From the NCBI GenBank assembly GCA_016858145.1, contig JAEHOE010000224.1, positions 42,251 through 106,250 of the forward strand: 64,000 nt of DNA, read 5' to 3'. Positions within the stretch are counted from its first letter, which is position 1. Each line of letters starts with the position of its first letter. The notes beneath the pieces were generated by a model. That model made no database searches and had not been told where the DNA came from. It saw nothing but the letters and a program-made list of their open reading frames with translations. Source of the stretch: Edaphochlamys debaryana (taxonomy: Eukaryota > Chlorophyta > Chlorophyceae > Chlamydomonadales). Below are positions 9,804-27,857 of the stretch, piece by piece. Made by a program: the position numbers and the translations under genes.

Positions 9804-12800
9804 TCAACAGGCGCGGATGGACAAGCTCCGGTAGCTACGCTCGCATGCCGAGATTGCGGACCCTTTGCCAGCCAGCCCCCCATCTGCTACTGTGTCCACA
9901 AGCTCCAGCGGCGGTGTAGCGGCCGTCACCAGCCGTCCCGGCGCACTGCGCCAGCTGTGCCGGGCCCGGCCCGGCCCCCGCCCGGCCCACCACCTCGCAC
10001 GCGCGCGCTTCCCACCAGCCGTGAGTGCTCCCGACCTACCAATGGGATGTACGGTAGCGTTGTACAGGCGTGTGTATGCGTCCATGTGTGCCGCGCGTGC
10101 TGCCACGGGGTGCACGCAGGTGAAGGCCATGGACACCCACTCCCGTGCCTGCTCCCTGGCACACGACACCGTGGGGGTGCCGTTTGCGTCGAGGACCGAG
10201 CCGGTCCCCGGTTCCCCCACCGGCGCGCCCGCGTTGCAGCCGCAGCGGCCGGCGCAGAAGGGCGGGAAGGCCGAGGTGGGCAGGTAGCGGATACTCACGT
10301 AGTCGAGGCACCTGTCGGAGAAGGCGGCACAAACATGCACACGCACACACCAAAACGTCTTGGTAAGCAGGCAGGTGGCAAGCACGATGTGTGAACCGTG
10401 CAGGCGCGGCCAACCGATCCAGCCCGCGCCACCACGAGTTGGCATCCGGGCGCGCCTGGACCTCCGCTGACCCCCCTGACCCCGGACTTGATCTGAGTGG
10501 GCACGGCAGGCCAACCGGCCGAGCCCCCGCCGCGTGCACCCACTTGTTGAGCGCTGTGGCGAAGTGCTCGGCGCTGAGGACGTGGTCGTGGCTGGTGACC
10601 TGTGCGGAGCTGAGGTACCACACCCACTGGTACATGCAGCGCACGGTGCCGGGCGTGCTGCGGATGTAGATGAGGTCCTTTGCGGCAGAGGGGTTCGTGT
10701 GTGTGGGGGGGGGGGTGGGGGGCACGGAAGGGCGGTGGAGGCGGCAGGGTGGCAGGGTGGCAGCTGGGCGAGCCCCTTGCCGCATGCCGTTCCGCTTTCT
10801 GGCATCCCCAAACGAGGCCCCGTCCGCCAGCTCTTCCAGGCCCCACCCAGGCCCACTGCTGCCACCCACCCACCAGGTGAACCGGCCGGGGGTCCACACC
10901 GCTGCCCGGAGCTGGCTCCTGGCAGGTGGGCGAGGGCAGCAGCACGTCTGCCCCCACCGAGTCAGCGTACGGCACCAACCAGGCCAGGGGGTGCCGGAAC
11001 CAGACTCGATCCGGCTCAAACCATAGCACGTCGTACCTGCATGTGCGCAGGGGCCACGTGCACACCGGCAAGAAAGAGGCTCGCTCGCAGGGCGCGCAGC
11101 TAGCGTGCGGCACGCACGCTTTCCTCCCCTATCTAGTGCGCGTGCTCCCCCTCCCAGCAGGTTTTGACGGGCGGGCGTCTACCTAGCACGCGCCTTGCAG
11201 GCAGGTGGCTGGCTGCCCAAGCTGAAGACCCAGGGAGAACCCTTACGGTACTGGACCCATGTTTGGAGATCCGCTATCGGGCCATGTGTGGTTCAGACAA
11301 ATGGGTGCCGCAGGGGCGGAGGCGAGACGAGCACGCACGGACCCACCCCGCCCAAGGATCCACGCACGGACCCACCCCGCCCAAGGACCCACGCACGGAC
11401 CCACCCCGCCCAAGGACCCACCCCAACGACACGAGGTCGGTCAGGCGTTTGACGAACGCGAAGGGACCTGGGACCTCATACCACGAGTCTGTAACCATGA
11501 TGGGCCACCTTTGCCGGAGAGCCTCTCTGGCACGTTCCTGTCGGGTCGTATGCATGGGCCGAGCGGGGCATAGCAGGCTCGGAAAGCTAGTAGTAACGGT
11601 ACCGTAATAAGGCTGGTGGGCGGTAGTAAGCTGGTGCTTCCCAATCGTGGATTATCGCTCGTTATGCCCCCCAAGCATGCAAGGCTCGAGGCCTCAATCC
11701 CACCCACCTGCGTCTCCCTGACGTCCCTCAGAAACACGCTGGTCAATGCCAGGAGGCGGCACGTGTCTGCAAGGAAGGTTGAGGCCGTGATGACCGGCAA
11801 ACACAAGCTTAGTCACGACGCCAGAGCTCCATAACGGACACACGAAGGTGCGTGGAGACTTTTCGTGCAGCCCCAGTGGGATTGAGCTTTCAGTCCCCCG
11901 GCTGTCTCACCTGCTCCCGAGCCATAAGCGTAAGGGAAATGTCCACACCGCCCCGAAAGCACGGGGCTTCGGAAGATGAAGAGGTTCTGGGGGGGAAGGA
12001 GGTAGGGAATGAAGAGGATGCACCGAGCTCGCTCGGCGTACGACACCTGCTGTGCCGTACCTGTTCCATTTGTACGCCCGGCGGTTGGATACTGAGCTCA
12101 ACCAAAGGTAGACCTCTTCGTCATGAAGCCCCTTTGCCGGCACACTAGCGACCCATGCATGCATGCCACGCCCCCACAACACACGGGTGATCCTGGCCAA
12201 GCCCACTGCACCCACCTCCGCTAGAAGTGGCCAGGTTAAGTTGGCCGCGTCTACGCTATTCAAGCTCGTCAAGAGCAGAACCTGAGCAAAGGCAACCGTT
12301 GCATTCTCGTGAGACTGCCTGCGTTGGGTGCAATCAAGAGGCCGGTGAACGAAGGCCGCCGGAAGGTTGTGTAACACGAGCCGTTGTCCCCGACCTGCAT
12401 GATGAACCTGTCTCGCTCGCCCTCATGATCCCACCTGAACCTAGCTATGCTTCCTGGCTACTTCCCCCCTTCCCTCCCCCCCTTCCCTTCCCCCCCCACG
12501 CGCCTGGGCCACCATGCCACGTTGTCAGCCGTGACCCGCCTTATGTCTTCAGCGCCAAGCTGTGCCAGGCCATCCCTATGCACACGTAGGAGGGAGAGGG
12601 CCGACATCTATCAGGAGCATGCCCATATGGTGTCAGCTTCTTGGCTCTGTTGGAGCGATATGACGTGAGCACCGAAAGGGTGCGCATGTTGCCGGTGGGT
12701 TGCCTCTGCAGGTCGCGGGGCGTGAGAAGACTTGTGTGAACACGTTGAACAGTGCCTCCCGCCGTGCGTCGCCCCCGGCGTTCCCCTCAAGTCCTCGACA

Positions 12801-13221
12801 TCGCGTTGCGCCTGCCCCGGGGAGCCCAGTCCCGCCCCGCCCCGCTGACCCCGCCGCCACCGAGGGCAGGAGCGTCAGGTACCCCTCGTTACCCTCCCTC
12901 TCCCTCTCGCCCCTATCCTTCTACTTCCAACACTTGTTCCAACCAAGCACCACGCGTCTTGGACCGCGAAACGCGGCCACTAGTGCCCTGTAGGCGTGTA
13001 ACCCCATGTGCGTGGCAGTCTCCGTCCCGAGACCTCAGCGCAAGGCCGGAGTCGGAAGGTTCGACTGCCACCCACCGCTCCCAGAAGTGTTGGCCCAGCC
13101 TGCTCATCTCTTCCCGCGTAGCTGCCTTGCTCGCGTCCGTCGTCGTCGCTTGCGGCGTTGGCAGCAGGGTGGATGTTGCCGCCATCGCGAGCACCACCAG
13201 CAACACCCGCGAGCCCCACAT
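9804..13221 (-). CDS. secretory nucleotide-sugar transferase-like protein (Nucleotid_trans/GT77-like)
   Basis: The ATG at 13221 starts a signal peptide or anchor (MWGSRVLLVVLAMAATSTLL). Later exons supported by splice sites and phase include 12281-12216, one ending at 11422 (LTDLVSLG), 11036-10874 (YDVLWFEPDRVWFRHPLAWL), 10677-10540 and one starting near 10311 (FCAGRCGCN). The last exon probably ends at the TGA at 9804. The YDVLWFEPD..W...P segment resembles the DxD region of the nucleotide-diphospho-sugar transferase family, expected to act in the Golgi lumen. The order of motifs parallels the divergent neighbour at 13663-17852, so the two are probably old paralogues. The segments near 13000-12400 and 11800-11500 and the junction at 10540/10311 are not resolved. 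In place of a classic DxD it has EPD, so activity is uncertain. Confidence 0.6.
11337..11423 (-). repeat. 29-bp tandem repeat abutting a splice donor
   Basis: CACGCACGGACCCACCCCGC and its continuation repeats three times (period 29). It begins immediately inside the intron after the exon that ends at 11422. Each unit carries GGGGTGGGTCC on the minus strand, a copy of the authentic donor context TTGGG/GTGGGTCC. Confidence 0.85.
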
Positions 13222-13662
13222 GACCGCGCAAGGCGCTCAGCGAGCGGCTGGCCCTAGGTCCGCGCTCGCCGCAATTCTTGCCCGTGAATTGCTTGCGTAA
13301 GCCTTGAGGGCCTAGCGTTTTCTGCTTTGGGCCGCCGACCATACGCTTGTGTGGCTCTAGTTGCTCTTCGTGTCTTGGGGAATGCCAGTGCCAAGTGATA
13401 AGCAAGGGCGTGACGATGATGACCGCCGAAACTTCCGGCGGGAGACTCCGGGTACGTATGCAGCAAGCTTTGCAGAGGGCAGTATGGATTTCAGCTCTGT
13501 CTCCTGGCGGCGGACAGCGACACGGCCTGGCGCGCTGCCTTGGCGGGATGCGGTTTAATATCTGAAAGGGCATGCAACAATTGTGCCCTCTGCCCCCGGG
13601 GGAGGCAAATAACCAAATTTCTTGCACAGATGTAAGCGCAAGTATATGCGGTGGCTGAAAGA
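13222..13662. promoter_or_regulatory. head-to-head intergenic region of the transferase pair
   Basis: These 441 bp separate the two divergent start codons (13221 minus, 13663 plus), so they probably hold both promoters and 5' UTRs. No canonical box could be assigned by eye. Shared control is an inference from the arrangement only. Confidence 0.4.
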
Positions 13663-16600
13663 ATGGCCCGGCGGCAAGCTCCCCTATCGATCCTGACCGT
13701 AGTGGTCGTCGCAATAACCCTTCTGCACAGCGCCTACTCCCTTGACGAGAATGACTTCAGAAGCATCAAGGAGAGAAGTAGGGCATTCATAGACAGGGTA
13801 GGACCGGTGCCGCCAAATCCCGACCTGCGTCGACTCGCAGAGGAGCGCGCCCTGGTTCTGCGCAACGAGGAGAGCGGCGAGCGGCGCAAGTTTGTGTGAG
13901 GAGCCAGCATGCGAGCGACTTCTGTTGCCTGTTCTGCTGTTGGCCACCCATTTACGTACGCCGTGAGCTGCTGCTGTGACGCTCGCCGTGTTCATCTACA
14001 GGTGGGCCTCGATGTGTGGAGAGGCATCCCTCCTGGTGAGTTGGCTTCCAGTTCAGAGGCGACGCGGAAGTCGAGTCCGACCAAACCGGTCGCTGCGCGG
14101 GCCCCGCCCCGTCCAATCCTGCGCACCAACATGCGTGATTAGATTTACGGGTTGTACACTAGGAGCTGGATGGCGAGCGAGAAGAACCAGAGGCGAGCGG
14201 CTTGGGTCTAGGCGCGGCGTGTCGGCAAGCCCCCGAGCCCCCGTGAACATCCGTCTCCCCGACCTCCCGCCCGTGGCCAGCTGGCCGCGCCGGCGACACA
14301 GCGCTCAACCCCTTGGGGCCTAACCGAGCTCCACGATATGCAGCAGGGCCCGGCTTGTGGCGGGGTTTGTGGCGTGCGTGTGCGATGGTGTGTGACGGTG
14401 CTCGATTCGTCCGTCACCGGTGCCGCCGTCCGTCACCGATGCCGCCGTGCGAGGTCATGACAGCAGCAAGCAAGGCTGGGCGGTGCATGAAAGCCTGCCC
14501 TCCATGCGCGCATGAGCGCATGCATGCATGATTGCATGCACCGCAAGGCACTGCCTCGTCAGCCCTTGCCTGCGCCCTTACAACCCCACACACCGGACGG
14601 TCGGCCTTCCCCTGTGCCCAGGATGTGGCGCCAATCTTTCTGCAGACGCTGCAGAAGCACAAGGTGTCGCTGCCCGACAACCGCACAACCGACATGGCGC
14701 GTGTGCACATGCTCTTCCCGCTCTCCCTCGACGCCATGCGGATCTGCAAGGAGATGCAGGGCGTGTACGGCCATGGGTAGGTACGGCAAGCCGGCCTTGT
14801 GTGTAAGCATAAGCACGGTACCCCGGCTATCTAGCTAGCGGTAGCGAATGAGGCAGCATGTTGGGCGGGGAGATGTTTAGGGGGCATTACGCTGTACTGA
14901 GCAGGCGGGGCCGACACGTAGGGGGTGACCATGTTATGCTGACGCTCGTGCCGTGTACGGCACACAGGTGCATACCCTCGTTTGAGGACACCATCCCCAG
15001 TAGCAGGTGCGTGTGAACGAAGCGCCAGCCCGCCCGCTTGACCCTGATCCCCATCTGATCCCCCGGGTGTCGCTTTGGGGTTTGGGCCCACCTGCCGCCT
15101 GCTACTACGTGCTGCGTGCCGTTTGCGACTCTCTGACAAGGCTACTCACTCCAATAACTGTCGTCCCCATTTGCAGCGCCACTGTTGGACCGGACGGAAA
15201 GGCCAACATTACACACACTCTCTTCATGTCGACCAACTTCATCATGATTGGTTTTGCCAAGTACGGGATACTGCTGAACCTCCTGACGCTGGGTTACGGT
15301 GAGCGCCCAAGACAGCCTATTGAGGCCCCGGAGCAAGCCGGCGGGAGAAGCTTTCACACCGGGGCGCGACTGAGGGGCCGGGGCCACGCATGCCATCCAC
15401 TTGCTTGCCTTTACCCCTTACCTCTTCCATCCCGCCCCGCCCTCCACTTGGTGTCCCTCGTACCCCTTCCCGCGACCGACCCAACCAATCAGACACCTTG
15501 TTTATGGATAACGACCAAGTCATCTTCAAGAATCCCGTCCCGTCGCTCTACACCCTGTACAAAGCGGACCTTTACGGTAGGTGCGTGGGAGGGCTGACCG
15601 GGGTCCCCATCGATGGCCGAGGCGCATGATATGCGCCTTTCATCAGTTGGTTAGAAATGCGGAGGGAGCTGTTGGCTTGCTTGAGTCAAGGTTTCGCCTG
15701 GGGGCCCTGGCAAGCGGGCCCCGCCCGCTGCCAGTGGCCGGCTCTCCGTGGCCCTCAACGGGCTGAGGGCCGAAGCTGGGGCCCACAACGGCCATGAGCC
15801 GTTCAGTCGCTCTGCGGTCCACCTGGGCTCGACGACATTGGCCGGTCTGCCCATGCTTGGAGACATGCTTGTGCTGCACCTTTGTGCCGACGTTTGCAGG
15901 TGCACAGGACACGTGTAGGAGGCTCGACACGCACGATGGAGTGCTGGCTTACCCGGACCGGTGCGGGGATCCGTTAGTTGTAGGTTGCGAGGGGGTCGTT
16001 AGCAAGTCCTGTACGTAGGGACCCTTGCCCGGAGAAGGTTTGGTGTCATGGGACCGTTTGTTGGGATGCCCTTACTTCGGCCCTTGCCCTCCAGCTCAGA
16101 GCGTGGATGGGCCACCACCGCTTAACGCATCTGGCTGACCTCGCTCCCTGCTGCCAACCTGCTCGCCGCCGCCCCTCAGGGTGACCATCAACATCGGGGT
16201 TCTGTTTGCGAGGGCTACGGGGCCAGTGACCCGGTGAGGCCGCCCTACCGGCAGCTGAGGCCGTGTCAACCCTGACTGAATAAGGTTGAACAACCCCCTT
16301 GCCACTGTCGCCATGCCCGATCAAGCAGTGCTCCACCATGGCCCTGACACAACCCCTCTCACGCCCCCCGCCCAAGTCCAGGTGTTTCATGAACTGGGCG
16401 TTTACCATGCAAGACTCAGCGGGCACACCCGTCTGCTGGGACCAGGTCTGGCGGGAAGGGCTGATGCGCAGCAAGGGGTTTAGTCCTGGCTAGTCATGCT
16501 CATGCCACGCACATGCAAGTGCTCCGTCCCGAATCCGGGCGACCAGCCAATCAACGTACACGTACGTACGGCAGCTAACGCCGGGCCTGCCTTCCTGTCT

Positions 16601-17852
16601 CGTCCCGCCCGCCACTGCGCAGAGCAAGTTTCATGCAGCCATGACGCTGTGCATGAAGGGGCTGCAGTACAATCGTAGGTTTGGGGACCGACATGGCGGG
16701 CGGGCGGGCGGGCGCGCGGGGCGCAGGGGAAGAGAAGGCACAGAGGGCAATCTGTCCATGCCGGCAGACGCTTCTAAGCGGAGCGAGGCGAAGCCAAGAA
16801 GTGTGTTTAGTAGTACCCGGGTGTGTGTGCGGTGCTCCCGCCGCCGACACCTGCCCCGAGCCGCGGACTCGCTAGCATGTGCTGCTGCCGTGGGTCTCTC
16901 CGTCCGTGAGTCCCGATTCGTGCGTGGCTCGCAGACATGAGCTTCGGCTTCCTGAGCTCAGAGGCCTTCACGTCGCTCTGCGGTGAGCAAGAATCGCCCC
17001 CGGCACCCCTGGGCTACCTAACAAGCACCCTTGGCACTTGTGGAGCTTTGCTGTTGGGGCGGCTGTCAGTCTCTCTTATGCCTGGAGGGTGCCCAACCAA
17101 CCGAAACACATAGCCCGGTCACTAACCCTGGTTACGGTACGCCGCCGCAGCCGGCGTGTGCGGCTGTGATGCCGCGGGTCTGCCTCGCATCGTGTGGCGG
17201 GGGGGTCGCGGCGACAAGCAGTACGCCGACAACTGCCCGCCCAGGGTTATGAAGAAATGGTGCGTGTCCCAAAGAGGCAGAACGCAGGGGCGGCGGGGCG
17301 GAGGGGAATTGCAGGGAGCGGGCTGGCCGCGGGCCCAGGCCTTTCTTGCGCGCGTAGCATGACGTGTGTTCCCTTGATCCCCGCTTCCCCCCGCCCCTGG
17401 TCTGGCAGGGCCGCCTTCCATGTGGCGTGCTTTGCGGGGCACGCGGACGGCGGTAAAGTACGGCACATGAAGCGCGTGATGGAGCAGTACGAGAAGCACG
17501 TGGGGCCCATCGGGGGCCTGCCGGAGGACAAGCAGCCCATGCCTTGGTGAGCACGCCCCTCTCAATCCATCTGGCGGCTGGGGGCAGAAGTGGGGATACA
17601 AGGCACGAGGCATCTCAGGGGCGGGGTACGTAGGCAGGCAGGAGGCGAGCGGGAGGAAGCAGGGAGCGAGGGGGTGGTGGGGTGGCGAGAGCATGTGCAG
17701 AGGGCGGGGGGGTTGAGGTTCATGGCCGCCTGCGCTTTGCTGATGTCCTCATACGGCAACCACGTGTGCCACCCGCCCCCTCGTCACTGCCCTCATGGGG
17801 CCGCAGGTGGACCTCGGACCCCTGGTGGAAGAACTTCACGCACGCTTCTTGA
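13663..17852 (+). CDS. secretory nucleotide-sugar transferase-like protein (Nucleotid_trans/GT77-like)
   Basis: The ATG at 13663 opens a signal peptide (MARRQAPLSILTVVVVAITL). Exons: 13663-13895, 14002-14035, 14622-14776, 15177-15298, 15493-15576, 15900 to about 15975, 16382 to about 16479, 16622-16674, 16935-16982, 17151-17259, 17409-17546 and 17807-17852 (stop TGA at 17850). The core reads LGYDTLFMDNDQVIFKNPV, with DND as the likely metal/nucleotide-sugar DxD motif, followed by CVC.GCD and an AAFHVACFAGH segment matching the family's C-terminal half. The minus-strand neighbour shows LGYDVLWFEPDRVWFRHPL at the same point and FCAGRCGCN later. A Golgi or ER lumen role in glycoprotein or wall-glycan assembly is inferred. 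Borders of exons 6-8 are less certain than the rest. Confidence 0.7.
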
Positions 17853-18400
17853 CGTACGTTTGGGACCTTCGGTCATGGTCGGTTGGGAGGCAAGGACGAA
17901 CGAATGAACAGAACCTGCGCTGCCGCGAGCGTGCGCGCATCGAACGGGCTTTCGGTTGAGGGGGGACTGGCTGAGTCCTGAACTGAGCGGGAGACTATGG
18001 TGTCGAGGCCAAGGATTGTATAGCAATGTGGCCCGGGAGCCCAGGGTGCAATGTATGGAAATGGAGCTCGGCCAGGCCCAGATCAACTGCAACTGGGAGG
18101 CCAAGTTATGCACGACTGGCATGACCCAGTTCTTGGTTCGATGGGAAGGGGAGCCGCAATTGGTTTGGGCTGGAAGCAGCCTCGTGTGTGTCCGGCGAAA
18201 AAACCGTGTATCAGATCCGCCCTATAATCAGGCATGCATGCACGGATGCGCACGCTCCACAGCTCCTTACCGGTGCCCCTGTGTGCAGCGCTCCATGGCC
18301 GTGCTGCTTGTGCGCTACGCGGGGCTAGTGCCCAGATTGCCCGCCAGCTCAGTCACCCAACCCAGGGGTGGAAGCAAAGCGCAGTGCACCCAACCCAGGG

Positions 18401-18485
18401 TTATTATAGACAACGGGGCGTAGTGCCGCGGTGTTGGCGTCGCATGATGTTGGCCGACGCAGAATGCCTGTGCCTGTGAACGGGG
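18401..18485 (-). repeat. short dispersed element, copy B (inverted)
   Basis: The reverse complement matches 9259-9344 almost base for base, including the internal GCGTCG/CGACGC hairpin. On its left it abuts a CACCCAACCCAGGG repeat pair. No 12-bp target duplication like that of copy A is visible. Confidence 0.8.
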
Positions 18486-20036
18486 TACCTGGTCGCCGAA
18501 AGTGGCTTCCAGGCTGAAAGTCCCCCCTAGAGTAACCCCGGGCTGCTCCGCGCGTCGGTACACCGAGAGGGGCTGGCGAGCCGGCTCCACTGAAGGAAGG
18601 CCCCGAGAAGCCCCGCTTACCTCGTCGTTTACCTGTGCGCCGCTGCTGTGCGTCCTCCGCTCCTGGCCCGCCATCGCCCGAGCCCGTTCGCGAGTTGCGC
18701 GCCCACAGAGGCCCAAGCGTCCCCACGGCCCACGGAGCCGAACCTGTGGGTAGTGAAGGTGTTGTCCCAGAGACGGAAGGGCAGAGCGTGACCAACCCGG
18801 GGTGCCAGACATCAACCCAGGACCTTATCTGGGAGCATTGCGGCTGCTCAGAGCTTGACAAGCGCAGGGCCAGCTCAGCCCAGGCGGGTTCGTGTGCTAT
18901 CTTTATGGGGCCGCCCCCTCCTCGTGCTGAGGTCACCTCGCCGTCGCCGAACCTCCCGTCGCACCACTCCGTAATCGGGTGCACTCAAACGTTGACCGGT
19001 ATACATCACACAGTGGGCTTGGGAAACCCTGCAGCAGCACGTGCGGTGTCCGAGCCTGCTCAGCCCGCCCCTACACCCCTGCATCCGCCCGATCTGCACC
19101 CTACCAATCTGCGCCAAGGGGCGCCACTCATGCCACAGCCGTTAGCCCCTGACCGCCGCCGCCGGCCCGCCGCTGTGCCCCAAGAGCTGCCAGCCAACTA
19201 CCAGTGGGGCAATATCAAAGTCGGGCGTCTCCTCCTGTCGCCTGGCTCAAGTGCCAAGCGACCTCCCTCTGGCTACTCGCCAGACAGCCTCAGCCTAGGG
19301 TCGAGGCCTAGGGTCCAAAGCCTAGCTCTTCTCTTGTGCATGAAAGCCGGCCGTTGCGGCCTCTATCCCATCCCATCACATGCCGCATGGGCCGTCCCAA
19401 CCCCACACCCCCCGACCACACCCCCGGTTGGTCTACGTGTGCGCCTGTCAACCCGTCTTGGCCCTGCCCACCTTGCAACCCTCCCATACGTCCCATCCCC
19501 TGCCGACCCTTGCACCCAACAAATATCTCCCCGTCCCTCGTCCGCCGCACCCCTCCGTCTGCGTCCGCGCAAGGCCCCAAGCGTGGCAAATTCGCCCCAC
19601 CTAAGCCAACCCTGCGGCGGGCGCATGCACCGCCATCGCCTAGCATCGGGTCTCTGTATCGGTCCCTGCGTCGAATCCTGCAAAACGTCCGACAGCCGCC
19701 GTCGCCAGCCATTCGCTGGGACCTCGGCTCGACAAGCCAGCCGCCGCCGCCTCCACCGCTGCCGCCGTTGCTGCTGCTAGCGCGTCTGCTCACACAACAC
19801 GTGGCCCCGGGTCGTCTCCGGGAGGCCGGCCTCCTGCTGTCCTTGGCCCGATGCGCCCCGCCGCTTCCCCTGCTCCCCGTAAATGCAGCCACCGTACGGC
19901 CGCATGCGTCGTACGACATCCGCCCGGCCAAGGCCGCCATGGGCACCACCTCGCCGCCAGCTCCCGGCCGCCGGGCCGCATGCCGCGTCCCTGGCACGCC
20001 CGCATGCCTTCGCCGCTGCCGCCTAGCGCATCACGG

Positions 20037-20078
20037 CTCAGCACGGCTCAGCACGGCTCAGCACGGCTCAGCACGGCG
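20037..20078. repeat. 10-bp tandem repeat GCACGGCTCA
   Basis: Four to five head-to-tail copies of GCACGGCTCA lie just beyond the helicase stop codon, in what should be its 3' UTR or flank. Confidence 0.9.
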
Positions 20079-20217
20079 GGCAGGCCATGGTTTGCGCCTC
20101 CACCCAGCCGCCGCATGCGCTATGCCTCCGACCCGGCGGCCGCGAACGCAGCCGCCGCCACGCCAGGCCGGCCCTCTCCCAGTGGGCCGTGGCGCCTCGT
20201 CGAGGAGGGCGTGGCGC

Positions 20218-27238
<7,021 letters not shown>

Positions 27239-27857
27239 TGGGTGATGTAGGGCCTAGGTATAGGTGGTGTCTATGGGTGCAAGAGGCGTGCGCCACACCT
27301 GAAGACCGAAGCCCGCCTCAAGACCCGATGCCGCGCGATCGCTGCAGCTCGCTGCAACGGCCCCTGCCGGGGCCCCTGAAACCCCGACATCGCTCGTTGT
27401 ATTAAGGTTAACTTGATGCGCTAGCCTTGGGTCGGCATTCCCGACCTGCGCGAAGGGACGAGAGGCAGGGAGCTTGCAACCAAGATTTCTTAGAACCATT
27501 GAAGGGGGGCATCGAAAGGTAAATGAGGGCGGCCGCGAAGGAGCGGCGGGGACTCGGGGAGTGGGGAGGGGGCGGGGGAGGGCCCCAGGCCGAGACGCGC
27601 GTGTCTGCACCGCATCCCTGCGCGCACGAGCGCCCTGGTGCTACGCTTTGCTTCTGTTTGCTTCTCCAAGCGTTATCCTCGGCGGCTCCTCTCACTACTA
27701 AAGCAACCGTCACAGCGCTCGATCGCCTCTGCATTTTGCGCACACAGCCTGCTGCATGCGCGCTGCCCTTGCAATCAGGCCAGGAGGGCGCAACCTGCTC
27801 GCAACCTGCAAGCCCCTTCGCCCGCGTGGAGCCAACCGGAGCCGGAGTCTTTCCACG
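27239..27857. promoter_or_regulatory. divergent promoter region, helicase / S-formylglutathione hydrolase
   Basis: These 619 bp separate the helicase start (27238, minus) from the hydrolase start (27858, plus). They should carry both promoters and 5' leaders. No canonical TATA box or other nameable site was seen. Confidence 0.4.

Larger units (their letters stand above)
17853..20217. other. intergenic region with no supported gene
   Basis: This lies between two convergent 3' ends. It contains copy B of the short dispersed element (18401-18485), a 14-bp direct repeat CACCCAACCCAGGG (about 18354 and 18387), and a 10-bp tandem repeat (20037-20078). Long Pro/Arg-rich open frames on the plus strand (18635-19780, 19336-20352) overlap each other and run into the helicase 3' exon antisense, so I treat them as GC-driven shadows. 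Confidence 0.5.

Noticed and set aside
17956..18423. Possible chromodomain-like fragment (FLVRWEGEP)
   Set aside because: Only a few residues resemble the motif; the surrounding sequence does not fit and no splice structure supports it.
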